Shown: positions 34,631 to 43,146 of the stretch, one piece after another
Layout: each line of letters opens with the position of its first letter
Numbering within the stretch: position 1 is the first letter of the stretch
Origin: Lichenihabitans psoromatis
GTDB lineage: Bacteria > Pseudomonadota > Alphaproteobacteria > Rhizobiales > Beijerinckiaceae
Length of the DNA: 64,000 nucleotides
NCBI RefSeq assembly: GCF_004323635.1
Contig: NZ_CP036515.1
Location: 2,295,501 to 2,359,500 of the forward strand
Reading direction: 5' to 3'
Translations under genes and position numbers: made by a program
Notes under the pieces: model-generated
Database searches by the model: none
Seen by the model: the letters and a program-made list of their open reading frames with translations, nothing else
What the model was told of the DNA's origin: nothing

Positions 34631-34737
34631 ATCGTCTCCCATGCCCATTATTCAGGCCCAGATCGGACTCCGAATGGCTATGTACAGTAGTTACGTGAGA
34701 CGCGGCGGCACGATGCGCTGTGCGGTCCGTGCAAATA

Positions 34738-34751
34738 TGCATTTCCACTAT
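34738..34751 (+). promoter_or_regulatory. TGCATnTCsACTAT motif, site B (between the ferritin operon and cytochrome b)
   Basis: TGCATTTCCACTAT on the plus strand lies 60-133 bases upstream of the possible cytochrome b starts. It also lies 108 bases upstream of the divergent ferritin-like start, so it may control both. The flanking bases (AAATA before, GCGAATATT after) resemble site A. Confidence 0.6.
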
Positions 34752-34811
34752 GCGAATATTTATCGCCGACTTACCACGACGTTGTGCGAGGCCTCGAAGT
34801 CCGAGTGAAAT

Positions 34812-35771
34812 TTGCATCGAGCGTCGACCATACGGTCTTTGAGTGAGTTTCTCGGCTCCTCGGTAGTAGCGATCGGAACTTCAGTGTCACTGGCCGAAGC
34901 GGAGCGGAACGATCCCGTCGTGTCGAACGACGACGCCGTTCCCAAGGGCAAGAAACAGCACCTCGTCACGCTGGTGAAGCGCCATAGCGTCGTGGTTCGC
35001 GTGACTCACTGGATCACGGTGCTGTGCCTGACCATGCTGCTGATGAGCGGCCTCCAGATTTTCAACGCTCGGCCGCAACTCGACTTCGGCAACAAGACCG
35101 ATTTCGATCATCCGCCCGTCGCCATCGATTCCGACAAGGTCGACGGCAAGGCGCGGGGATACGTTCGGATCGGCGTGCATCGCTTCGACACGACAGGCGT
35201 CCTCGGGATGTCAGACTTCGAGGGCAAACCGACCGAGCGTGCCTTTCCGTCTTGGGCGACGCTGCCTGGCGAGCAGGACCTCGGCACCGGACGAGCCATT
35301 CACTTCACATTCGCTTGGCTGTTCGTCGCCAACGGCCTCGTCTACCTCGTCTGGGGTTTCGCGACCCGCCACTTCCGTCGCGACTTCGTACCGAGCCGCT
35401 TTCAATGGCGGCATATCGGCGGCGAGATTCTCGATCACGCCAGGCTTCGCTTTCCCAAGGGGGAAAAAGCGCGGCAGTACAACGCCATCCAGAAGATCAC
35501 GTACTTCCTGGTCGCCCTCGTCCTTCTGCCGCTCCTGGTCGTGGCGGGCTGGACCATGTCGCCGGGCCTCGACGCCGCGTTTCCCTTTCTCCTTCATATC
35601 TTCGGGGGCCGGCAGACCGCACGTTCGGTTCACTTCTTCGCTGCGTTCGGGGTCGTGCTGTTCGTGCTCGTCCACGTGGCCCTGGTGCTCTTGTCCGGGC
35701 TCTTCAACAACATGCGTTCGATGATCAGCGGCTGGTACGACATCGGGCAGGAGCGCGGGACCCATGGTTGA
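34812..35771 (+). CDS. Cytochrome b/b561-type membrane subunit
   Basis: Up to 319 residues; the start is uncertain (TTG 34812, or GTG 34884 giving VSLAEAERND). The membrane part has several helices with heme-ligand-type His residues: VVRVTHWITVLCLTMLLMSG, GRAIHFTFAWLFVANGLVYL and TARSVHFFAAFGVVLFVLVH. It belongs to the Ni/Fe-hydrogenase-type cytochrome b superfamily that passes quinol electrons to periplasmic partners. Its stop overlaps the following molybdoenzyme gene by eight bases, so the two form an oxidoreductase pair. Confidence 0.85.
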   Translation: MHRASTIRSLSEFLGSSVVAIGTSVSLAEAERNDPVVSNDDAVPKGKKQHLVTLVKRHSVVVRVTHWITVLCLTMLLMSGLQIFNARPQLDFGNKTDFDHPPVAIDSDKVDGKARGYVRIGVHRFDTTGVLGMSDFEGKPTERAFPSWATLPGEQDLGTGRAIHFTFAWLFVANGLVYLVWGFATRHFRRDFVPSRFQWRHIGGEILDHARLRFPKGEKARQYNAIQKITYFLVALVLLPLLVVAGWTMSPGLDAAFPFLLHIFGGRQTARSVHFFAAFGVVLFVLVHVALVLLSGLFNNMRSMISGWYDIGQERGTHG

Positions 35772-36546
35772 TCGTCCGACGACACGACGCACCATCCTGA
35801 CGAGGGGAGCGGCCGCGATCGCCGCCCTGGGCCTCGCCGGCTGCGAGAAGATCACCGACAACCCCTTCGCGAGGCAGGTCCTCGATGGTGTCGGTGGGTT
35901 GAACCGAACGGCCCAGGAAGCGATCCTCGGTTCTGAACAACTGGCCCCGGAATACGAGTTTAGCGACGTCTCGACAATGTTTTATGCCAACGGCTCCACC
36001 GATCCCGACGACGAGCACTACAAGGCGATGGCCGCCAAGAGCTTCGTTGCCTACAAGCTGGTCGTCGACGGCTTGGTCGAGCGTCCGCTGGAGCTGACGT
36101 TGGCGGAGCTTCGCGCCATGCCCGCCCGGACGCAGATCACCCGGCACGACTGCGTTGAGGGATGGAGCTGCATCGGCCAGTGGACCGGCACGCCATTGCA
36201 GGGCGTGCTGGACCGGGCCGGCGTGAAGGCGACGGCGCGTTACGTCGTCTTCTACTGCTTCGACACGATGGACGACGGGGATCCGTCCGGTCCCACTCCG
36301 TTCTACGGGAGCGTCGACCTTCTCGCCGCACGGCACCCGCAGACCATCCTCGCCTATGACATGGGCGGCAAGCCGCTGGAGGTGAAGTACGGGGCCCCGC
36401 TGCGCCTCCGCGTCGAGAGGCAGCTTGGCTACAAGATGACGAAGTACATCAAGCGCATCCAGCTCATGGAGGATTTCAAGGACATCGGCCAGGGCAAGGG
36501 CGGCTACTGGGAGGACAGCGGCTACCAGTGGTACGCGGGAATATGA
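35764..36546 (+). CDS. Exported sulfite-oxidase-fold molybdopterin oxidoreductase (MsrP/YedY-like)
   Basis: 260 residues. The N-terminus has a twin-Arg signal (TTRRTILTRGAAAIAALGLA) and a lipobox (LAGC), so it may be anchored outside the cytoplasmic membrane. The sulfite-oxidase fold is shown by ITRHDCVEGWSCIGQWTGTP, where the Cys of DCVEGW should bind molybdenum, and by KPLEVKYGAPLRLRVERQLG. There is no C-terminal dimerisation domain, as in MsrP rather than sulfite oxidase. With the cytochrome b it probably forms a quinol-driven reductase; methionine sulfoxide is a candidate substrate, given the Met-rich peptide next door. Confidence 0.82.
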   Translation: MVDRPTTRRTILTRGAAAIAALGLAGCEKITDNPFARQVLDGVGGLNRTAQEAILGSEQLAPEYEFSDVSTMFYANGSTDPDDEHYKAMAAKSFVAYKLVVDGLVERPLELTLAELRAMPARTQITRHDCVEGWSCIGQWTGTPLQGVLDRAGVKATARYVVFYCFDTMDDGDPSGPTPFYGSVDLLAARHPQTILAYDMGGKPLEVKYGAPLRLRVERQLGYKMTKYIKRIQLMEDFKDIGQGKGGYWEDSGYQWYAGI

Positions 36547-36557
36547 GAAATCAGATC

Positions 36558-36571
36558 TGCATATCCACTAT
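36558..36571 (+). promoter_or_regulatory. TGCATnTCsACTAT motif, site C
   Basis: TGCATATCCACTAT lies 12 bases after the molybdoenzyme stop and 109 bases upstream of an ATG with a strong ribosome binding site (36670-36682). Orientation relative to the next start matches sites A and B. Confidence 0.55.
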
Positions 36572-36669
36572 TTAAAAACGCCTAAAAGTTTTCCGCTTTT
36601 TGCAGTCGTCCAGATGTATTTATAGAGTGTTCGATGAGTTTTTCCGGACCTCATATGTCAATGTAATTT

Positions 36670-36700
36670 GGAGGATAAAATGCCCATCGAGCAAGCAATA
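36670..36700 (+). other. Ribosome binding site and seven codons of an ORF interrupted by IS630
   Basis: GGAGGA (36670-36675) precedes ATG 36680, giving MPIEQAI before the IS630 target TA. Removing the IS and one TA gives eight more codons and a stop (MPIEQAIALRLPCHK). So this is either a leader-sized peptide or the start of a gene already damaged before the insertion. Confidence 0.4.
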
Positions 36701-37862
36701 ATACCAAGCGGCACTAATCAGAACCCGTGTGCCCACTCTCGGCGTCCCAGGCTCATAATTCTCCACGGCTGGTCGGTGAGCTTGTTCCAGGCGTCGCAGC
36801 AATGGCCGACGATGTCGTCGTAGGAGACCAACACTCGGTTTGACAGCCAGTTGTCGCGCATGAACTGCCAGACGTTTTCGACCGGGTTCAGCTCAGGGGA
36901 GCGAGGCGGGAGTGGCAGGAGGGTGATATTGGCGGGCACGGCGAGCTTGGCCGATCCGTGCCATCCAGCTTGGTCGAGCATGAGAACGGCGTGCGCGCCA
37001 AGATCGACGGCCGCGCTGATCTCCTTGAGGTGCTCGGTCATGGCCTCGGTATCGCACCACGGCATGACGAGACCGGCTCCTTTGCCCTTGGCCGGACAGA
37101 TTGCCCCGAAGATATAGGCCCATTTGGTTCGCTGATCGTGCGGCGCACGCGGACGCGTCCCTCGCTTGGCCCAGCGCCGGCTGATGGTATTCTTCTGACC
37201 TACCCTGGCCTCGTCCTGCCACCACAACTCTATAGGGGTGTGAGCCGGGAGGGTGGCTTTGATCGCCGCCAATTGGGTCGGGAGGGTTTTTTAAAAGCCG
37301 CCATGGCGGGCTCGCTCTGCGCATAGTGCTGAGGGCGGGCCGTCAGCTTGCGGAAGCCGAGCTTGCGCACCTCGCGGCTGACCGTCGTCTCGTCCAGGCT
37401 GATGCGGAACTCCTCAAACACCCACCGGGCAAGGTCGCGCAATCGCCAGCGCACCACGCCATGGATCGCCGGGATCGGTCCGCTCTCGATGATGCGCGCC
37501 AGGGCCGGGCGCTGCGCGTCGTCCAGCTTGGAGGGGTTGCCGGGGGCCTTGCCAGCAATCAGCCCATCGGGGCCATCCGTGTTGAAGGCAAGTACCCAAT
37601 CCCGGACCGTCTGCAATCCCACCCCACCGATTCGGGCCGCGTCCGTGCGCGTGCCGCCGTCGTAGATCTCCGCCAAGGCCAGCAGACGCCGGCCTTGCGC
37701 GGCGTCCTTGGTCGCCTTCGCAGCTCTTCTCAATGCATCAGCGTCATAATCGGCGCGCAGGGCGATGGGCGTGCTCATGGCGGACACTCCTGGTCCGCCC
37801 CATTGATTCAGCCTTCAGCCGATTCGCATAGGCCGTGAGTCTCGCTCATCGAGAGTTGGTAT
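36701..37862 (-). mobile_element. IS630-family insertion sequence
   Basis: The element is 1162 bases, flanked by the TA target duplication typical of the family (36699-36700 and 37863-37864). Both ends begin ATACCAA when read inward. It encodes one transposase split by a programmed -1 frameshift. It inserted downstream of the molybdoenzyme gene. Confidence 0.9.
36718..37778 (-). CDS. IS630-family transposase, two frames joined by -1 frameshifting
   Basis: The N-terminal frame (37778-37230) has the HTH (RTDAARIGGVGLQTVRDWVL); the start ATG 37778 has AGGAG eight bases upstream. The C-terminal frame (down to 36718) has the DDE domain (LWWQDEARVGQKN, AVLMLDQAGWHGS and LPPRSPELNPVENVWQFMRD with the last acidic residue in NPVENVW). 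They overlap around an A6 run (TTTTAAAAAACCC near 37283-37295), a typical slippery site; a one-base backward slip gives a continuous protein of about 350 residues. Confidence 0.9.
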
Positions 37863-37864
37863 TA

Positions 37865-38127
37865 GCCCTGAGGCTACCTTGTCACAAATAGGCGGTGTCA
37901 ACCCAGAAGTGACGATCAGGCATCGTAGTGAGGTGACGTCACATTGGGATATACCCTGAAGTGCCTGCCGTGTTTAGCGACCTCTTCGCCGAACTGTGCC
38001 CGAAGGAAGGGACCGAAAGGCGAGAATTTGCCAGACGATTGCGTTGATGCAAGTGTATATCGAGAGGCTACCACAATGGCCCGCGCCAGTGGCTGCCCGC
38101 GCACATCGGTAGCTCTCGGGAGAGTCA
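37865..38127. other. Intergenic region between IS630 and the next gene
   Basis: 263 bases. A minus-strand frame of 70 codons (38128-37916) has no recognisable features. No promoter motif stands out except GGGAGAG before the next ATG. Confidence 0.4.
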
Positions 38128-38493
38128 ATGACCGAACGCTCAGACCTCATTGAGACCGCAAGCGGGGCCGTTCATGTCAGTTGGTCAACGTCCGACGGTG
38201 TTGTGATTCATATTACCCAGTCAGGTATCGCGCCCGTGATTGAAGCCGAGATGCATTTGACAGTGGAGCAAGCCTACGATTTCACGTCTATTCTATTGGC
38301 GGCGTGCAGAACAGCGGGTTCGGAGTTGAAAAAACTGGAGCCGGACTCCTCGGACGAGTTACTAGCCTTGGCGGAGCGGCTCCGTTCCGATCAGCAAAAT
38401 CTCACACCTGTCGATCTGCGTGTCGCGGCTGGCTATTTAGAGCTACTTCTCAAATTCGGCCCCGGAATGGCGCTTAACGCTCGCGAGGAATAA
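38128..38493 (+). CDS. Hypothetical protein
   Basis: 121 residues, not recognised. It starts with a beta-rich segment (ASGAVHVSWSTSDGVVIHIT), then a helical part (TVEQAYDFTSILLAACRTAG) and an acidic helix (DELLALAERLRSDQQ). SD GGGAGAG lies directly before the ATG. Its last 61 bases overlap the convergent 3' end of the GGDEF-EAL gene. The composition is less GC-rich than the conjugation region, suggesting a different origin. Confidence 0.6.
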   Translation: MTERSDLIETASGAVHVSWSTSDGVVIHITQSGIAPVIEAEMHLTVEQAYDFTSILLAACRTAGSELKKLEPDSSDELLALAERLRSDQQNLTPVDLRVAAGYLELLLKFGPGMALNAREE

Positions 38494-40199
38494 GGCCACT
38501 TCTTTATAAGGTTTGGGATGGCGGAAGCAGACTGTGGCTTTCCAAACAGATACCCTTGACCGTTGTCGCATCCTAGGGCAGCGACGATACCCTCGATTTC
38601 CGCATCTTCAATTCCTTCGGCTACTACGTTGAGGCCGAGTTCGTGGGCAAGGTGTGTGACGGAGCGCACGACGGACCTGGCTTGGCGGCTTGTACTCAAC
38701 TGTCTTACAAATGACATGTCGATCTTGATTTCGTCCAAAGGAAACCGCGAAAGGTGTGAAAGCGACGCATACCCGGTGCCAAAATCGTCCAGCGAAGTTT
38801 TGAACCCGGCGTCTTGCAAACGTGCAAGCGTTAATGTCAGGCGATGTTCGCTGTCGCCTATCACTACATCTTCCGTTATTTCTAGTTTGACTTGCTCCGG
38901 TTTGACCGAGTGCGCCAAAGTCTGACGGCAGAGGAAATCCACGAAGTTGGCATTTCGAAGCTGGCCAGAAGTTAGATTAACGCTCACGCAGATGGCGGGC
39001 CACACAGAAAGGTGCTGGATTACCTGAAGGAGCACCACCTGAGAAAGTTCGCGCCCAAAGTTCTCGTCTTTAAGTGCGGGGAGGAAGTCGGCCGGGGTGA
39101 GTAGTCCCCTCTCTGGATGCTGCCACCGTATCAAGGCTTCAAGTCCCAACAGGGACTTGTCTTTTAGCCGCACGATAGGCTGGAAGTACGCTACGAACTC
39201 GTTGCGGAGAATGCCGGATCGAACCTCTTTAAAAAGCGTCTGGCGCTGCTCTGCCGCCTTAAGCAACGTGTCCGTGTAGAATACGTAGCGGTTTCGCCCG
39301 CCGTTCTTAGCCTTATACAACGCGAGATCAGCAGCCTTGAGCAATAATAGCGGCGTGGCAGCGTCCGTTGGGTAGAATGCTATTCCAACTGAGGCGCTAA
39401 ACTGAACGAGTTCTCCTTGAATTGAGTAAGGCTTTCCTAGTAGGTTAAGAATTTCTTCCGCAATCGGAACCACGGCCCAAGGCCGTTTGACTTCCAGGAG
39501 CAATGCAAATTCGTCGCCTCCCATACGCCCAGCGATAAAGGAGGGAAATCGGGGGATCAACGTCGATACTCTATGTGCGACTTGCTTAATCACAAGGTCG
39601 CCAACATCGTGGCCTAACGTGTCGTTTATACTCTTGAAGTTGTCTAGATCCAGTAAAAACAACGCTAATACGCTGCCAGTCTTTAAGTCAGCAGACCTTT
39701 TGTCTATAGTATCTATGACAGAACGGCGGGACTGTAGACCAGTAAGATCATCGGTATTGGCAAGCCGTTTCAGCCTTAGCTCCAGCAGCTTTCTGTCCGT
39801 GATGTTCTGGTGCGAGATCACGGCTCCCAGAAGTTCTTCACCCGCCATAGTGTTGAGGGCTGATTTCAATGGCGTCACCCGCGCTAGGAACCAGCGTTTT
39901 TCGTTAGGTGAGTGACAGGGATACTCAGCCTCAAATCGTTCTCGCTTTCCGTTTATGACGTCTCTTATCGCTTCTGCAAATCGATGCGCATCGTCCGACG
40001 GATCATCGCTCGTCTTCATGCAATTTTCTAAGTAGTTCGCGCCAATGTAAGATTCGCCGCCTCCGTTAGTGGTGGAGAACTGCTGCCAAGCCCCATTTTC
40101 AGCGCGGATGGTCCCCTCGCGGTCAATGACGCAAATGCTCGACGTGAGAGCGTCGAGTACGGAACGCGCCAGACTGTTTTCAGAGAGCCAATCCATCAC
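38433..40199 (-). CDS. PAS-GGDEF-EAL cyclic-di-GMP protein
   Basis: 588 residues: a PAS-like sensor domain (about 8-135), a GGDEF domain with an intact GGDEF active site at 227-231 (GRMGGDEFALL) and a TDDLTGLQSRRS start, and an EAL domain from about 325 with EAL at 354-356 (LLGLEALIRWQ), the catalytic DDFGTG loop (SLDDFGTGYASLS) and VVAEGIEDAEIE. Both synthase and phosphodiesterase residues look complete, so net activity cannot be predicted. No membrane segment is seen, so it is cytosolic. An IS5 element lies 63 bases upstream and has probably replaced its promoter. Confidence 0.93.
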   Translation of the reverse strand: MMDWLSENSLARSVLDALTSSICVIDREGTIRAENGAWQQFSTTNGGGESYIGANYLENCMKTSDDPSDDAHRFAEAIRDVINGKRERFEAEYPCHSPNEKRWFLARVTPLKSALNTMAGEELLGAVISHQNITDRKLLELRLKRLANTDDLTGLQSRRSVIDTIDKRSADLKTGSVLALFLLDLDNFKSINDTLGHDVGDLVIKQVAHRVSTLIPRFPSFIAGRMGGDEFALLLEVKRPWAVVPIAEEILNLLGKPYSIQGELVQFSASVGIAFYPTDAATPLLLLKAADLALYKAKNGGRNRYVFYTDTLLKAAEQRQTLFKEVRSGILRNEFVAYFQPIVRLKDKSLLGLEALIRWQHPERGLLTPADFLPALKDENFGRELSQVVLLQVIQHLSVWPAICVSVNLTSGQLRNANFVDFLCRQTLAHSVKPEQVKLEITEDVVIGDSEHRLTLTLARLQDAGFKTSLDDFGTGYASLSHLSRFPLDEIKIDMSFVRQLSTSRQARSVVRSVTHLAHELGLNVVAEGIEDAEIEGIVAALGCDNGQGYLFGKPQSASAIPNLIKKWPYSSRALSAIPGPNLRSSSK

Positions 40200-40262
40200 C
40201 TACTGCAACCTCACGTATTTCAGGGAGCATGAAGCGCGTTTAGGATTAACATCGAGTGAAAG

Positions 40263-41552
40263 GTTGGACACCTCCAAATACCTCGCGGTTTCGACCCGGC
40301 CGTGATTCCATGGGGTTCGGCGGGTAGGAGGCAGGGCGATGCGCGGCCAGGCAGGGTTCTTCGACATTGACGAGCGGCTGAAGGCGATTTCGGCCAAGGG
40401 CGACGATCTTGAGCGGCTCACGGCGATCGTCGATTTCGAAGCTTTCCGGTCCGATTTCGCCCAGGCCGTGCCGCGCTCGGACGGCCGCAAGGGTGGGCGG
40501 CCGCCGTTCGATCATGTGTTCATGTGGAAGGTGCTTATTCTTCAGGCGAGCCACTCGCTGTCGGACGAGCGGACCGAGTTCCTGATCAAGGACCGGCTGT
40601 CGTTCATGCGGTTTCTGGGCCTCGGCCTGTCCGATCCAGTGCCGGATGCCAACACGATCTGGACCTTCCGCGAAGCCCTCACCCGAGCGATAATTGGAGA
40701 CACACCCGCCATCACGGTGCTGTTCCGCGCCTACGAGGCGGCGCTGACCAAGGCGGGTTTCCTCGCCATGGGCGGGCAGATCATCGACGCCACGATCGTG
40801 TCTGCGCCCAAGCAGCGCAACACCGATGGCGAGAAGGTCGACATCCGGGCCGGCCGGGTTCCGGCGGGCTGGGCGGACAAGCCGGCCAAGCTCGCGCAGA
40901 AGGACCGGGACGCGCGCTGGACGGTCAAGTTCTCCAAGGCGAAGCCATCGGACGATGGCTCGCCACGCAGCGACCTGGCGGTGCCTGCCTTTGGCTACAA
41001 GAACCACATCGGCATCGACCGGCGTCATGGTCTGATCCGGACCTGGACGGCCACCCACGCGGCGCGTCACGACGGGGCGCAGTTGCCCAACCTGATTTCA
41101 AAGGCGAACACCGCGAGCACCGTGTGGGCGGACACGGCCTACCGCTCGAAAGTGAACGAGCAGCATCTCACTGCGAGCGGCTTGCGCTCGGAGATCCATC
41201 GTAAGAAGCCCGCAGGGCGTCCGATGGCAAAGAACATCGCGCGAGCCAACAACGCCCGATCGAAGGTCCGTTCCGCGGTCGAGCATGTCTTCGCCCGGCA
41301 GAAGGGGCCGATGGCGCTGGTCGTGCGTACCATCGGGCTCGCACGCGCCACCGTGAAAATCGGACTGGCCAACATCGCCTACAACATGCGCCGTTCTGTC
41401 TGGTTGACAGCAAAGCACCAGGCGAAAGCCTGAAAACCCAATCTGAGAGACACCTACCGACGGATCTCGCCCCCCGATCACTCCATCTCAGCGCGCATCA
41501 ACGCCTCGACCCCAGCTTACGCCAGAGATCGTGGTTTTTGGAGGGGTCCAAC
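40263..41552 (+). mobile_element. IS5-family insertion sequence
   Basis: The element is 1290 bases. Imperfect inverted ends read GTTGGACACCTCCAAATACC on the left and GTTGGACCCCTCCAAAAACC in the reverse complement of the right. It carries a single transposase gene. No target duplication is obvious (AAAG on the left, TGAT on the right). Confidence 0.87.
40339..41433 (+). CDS. IS5-family transposase
   Basis: A 364-residue DDE transposase of the DUF4096/DDE_Tnp_1 type. It has an N-terminal domain with GRPPFDHVFMWKVLILQ and LSDERTEFLIKDRLSFMRFL. The catalytic D is seen in GGQIIDATIVSAPKQRN, the second D in TASTVWADTAYRSKVNE and the final E in RSKVRSAVEHVFARQKGPMA, within the Y-(2)-R-(3)-E-(6)-K-like motif. 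The frame is complete and probably functional. Confidence 0.93.
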   Translation: MRGQAGFFDIDERLKAISAKGDDLERLTAIVDFEAFRSDFAQAVPRSDGRKGGRPPFDHVFMWKVLILQASHSLSDERTEFLIKDRLSFMRFLGLGLSDPVPDANTIWTFREALTRAIIGDTPAITVLFRAYEAALTKAGFLAMGGQIIDATIVSAPKQRNTDGEKVDIRAGRVPAGWADKPAKLAQKDRDARWTVKFSKAKPSDDGSPRSDLAVPAFGYKNHIGIDRRHGLIRTWTATHAARHDGAQLPNLISKANTASTVWADTAYRSKVNEQHLTASGLRSEIHRKKPAGRPMAKNIARANNARSKVRSAVEHVFARQKGPMALVVRTIGLARATVKIGLANIAYNMRRSVWLTAKHQAKA

Positions 41553-41607
41553 TGATTGCTTAAGCTTTTGGAATCCTGCGCTGTTCAAGCCGAACCGGGC
41601 GCGGCTG

Positions 41608-42429
41608 CTACTGCACGGGTAGGTTCGACTTCCTCACCGCGACCTTGAACGACAGGGCGCGGTCGAAGAGCGGTGTCTTCCGGTAGCGTCGATCCAGACG
41701 CCACCTGGGCGGCAAATGGGCATCCATGTCCTTGAGTTCCATCAACCCGAACCAGGTGAGCGGTCGAAGCACTCGGGTCACCATGGCGAATCCCGGGAAG
41801 TCGGGTGCTGCGGCACTCAGCTCACCATCGGGCATGGTGCAGGTCGCCATCAGCTCCTCGGGCGTGCCCCAGTCATGGGCAGTTACCGACAGGCACCAGA
41901 GGACGACGCCGATGTGGGTTTGAGGCCAGTGTTCGGCCGGCATCCGGTCCAGGTAAGCCAGGTTGCTCCGCCAGAAAACCGTCTCGAATGCGGCCCGGAA
42001 GAGGTCTGAAGCCTTTTCAGGCTGGAGCAGCTCTTTCGCGCGTTTGGTGGGCAGGAGGCGGCCCCTGTAAGCCCGCAGGAGCCCCGCCTCCTTCGCCATC
42101 ATCCGCGTGAACAGGATCGGGAGCACGTCGTGTTCGTTCAGGACCTTGTTTATCGCCAGCACGGTTTCCCTGTCAAAGTTCGGCCACTCGGTTGCGTCAA
42201 ACAGAGCTTTGACGTCGGCGCGGGACAAGGCACCGCCTTTGGTGAGCATCAAGCCCCCGTTCGCCTGAGCCCGTTCCAGCATGAGCCGGGTAGCCCGGAT
42301 AAGGGGCACCACGGCGAGGTGCTCAGGCTCCGCGAGTTTGGCCACGTGGATATCTTCCGGCACCCAAGGCCCTCGTGTCAGTAGGGCGACGATGCTGGGC
42401 CGGTTTAAGGCCGTCCAGGCTGGGATCAA
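41608..42429 (-). CDS. Conserved hypothetical protein found on mobile DNA
   Basis: 273 residues with no named domain that I can support. The sequence is globular and rich in Trp and Arg: GGLMLTKGGALSRADVKALF, AGLLRAYRGRLLPTKRAKEL and HIGVVLWCLSVTAHDW, with FAMVTRVLRPLTWFGLMELK near the end. Proteins like this are seen on plasmids and islands, but no function is known to me. It lies between the IS5 element and a serine resolvase on the same strand, and may have been carried as cargo with that resolvase. Confidence 0.55.
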   Translation of the reverse strand: MIPAWTALNRPSIVALLTRGPWVPEDIHVAKLAEPEHLAVVPLIRATRLMLERAQANGGLMLTKGGALSRADVKALFDATEWPNFDRETVLAINKVLNEHDVLPILFTRMMAKEAGLLRAYRGRLLPTKRAKELLQPEKASDLFRAAFETVFWRSNLAYLDRMPAEHWPQTHIGVVLWCLSVTAHDWGTPEELMATCTMPDGELSAAAPDFPGFAMVTRVLRPLTWFGLMELKDMDAHLPPRWRLDRRYRKTPLFDRALSFKVAVRKSNLPVQ

Positions 42430-42561
42430 GCGAGTGGGTCCATCGAAAGCTGATAGTAGCTTGCAGCGATCCGGCGCTCAAGCTCGCCTGCTGGCAAACG
42501 GCTTCGCAAAGAAGTCGAGCGCCGAGAAGTTTCGGGTTTATGGTCGGCCGTCGACATCGAC

Positions 42562-43128
42562 TCACGACATGGCTCCTTCGCGGACAAGGCGCGAGATCGT
42601 TGCCTGGTGCACATTGAACCGACGGGCCAGGTCAGCCTGAGTGGCGGTGCCGAGACTGACCGCTTCCAGGGCCTCTTCCCTTTGATGACGAGTAAGTTTT
42701 GCTGGCCGACCCATGTGAGTGCCGCGGGCCTTGGCCCGTTGCCGCCCTTCACTCGTGCGCGAGCGAATCAACTCGCGCTCAAACTCGGCCAGACCTCCCA
42801 GGATGGTCAGCATCAAGCGACCGTGCGGCGTAGTGGTGTCGGCCCAATGATCATGGATCGAGCGAAATCCAGCGCCGGCCTTTGCTACAGCATCGAGCAC
42901 ATTCAGGAGATCACGGGTGGACCGCGCGAGTCGGTCGAGGCGGGTCACGAGCAGGGTATCGCCAGGCCCGAGCGTCTTCAGAGCTCTGGCGAGTTCCCTG
43001 CGATCGGTCCGAGCTCCGCTTGCGGTCTCCGCGAAGAGGCGTTCGGCGCCGGCCGAAGCCAACGTCTCCTTCTGAGCTTCGAGGGTCTGTCCGTCAGTGC
43101 TGACACGCGCATAGCCGATGATTGTCAT
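42562..43128 (-). CDS. Serine recombinase, Tn3-type resolvase/invertase
   Basis: A 188-residue small serine recombinase. The catalytic Ser is in the N-terminal GYARVSTDGQTLEAQ; the conserved LVTRLDRLARSTRDLLNVL and GRLMLTILGGLAEFERELIR follow, and the C-terminal HTH is QADLARRFNVHQATISRLVR. It would cut and rejoin DNA at a res or inversion site. A 14-base palindrome lies five bases upstream of the start. No Tn3 transposase gene is present, so this is a resolvase remnant of a transposon or an element's multimer-resolution system. Confidence 0.92.
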   Translation of the reverse strand: MTIIGYARVSTDGQTLEAQKETLASAGAERLFAETASGARTDRRELARALKTLGPGDTLLVTRLDRLARSTRDLLNVLDAVAKAGAGFRSIHDHWADTTTPHGRLMLTILGGLAEFERELIRSRTSEGRQRAKARGTHMGRPAKLTRHQREEALEAVSLGTATQADLARRFNVHQATISRLVREGAMS

Positions 43129-43132
43129 GCCA

Positions 43133-43146
43133 CGATCGTACGATCG
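43133..43146. repeat. Perfect 14-base palindrome upstream of the resolvase
   Basis: CGATCGTACGATCG is its own reverse complement and sits five bases before the resolvase ATG. It is a candidate crossover or regulatory subsite of a res region. Confidence 0.5.

Noticed and set aside
34732..34900. An EcfG-type general-stress promoter (GGAAC and CGTT boxes) between the ferritin and cytochrome b genes
   Set aside because: GGAAC occurs at 34875 but without a CGTT box at the required distance, and the conserved motif nearby has a different sequence.
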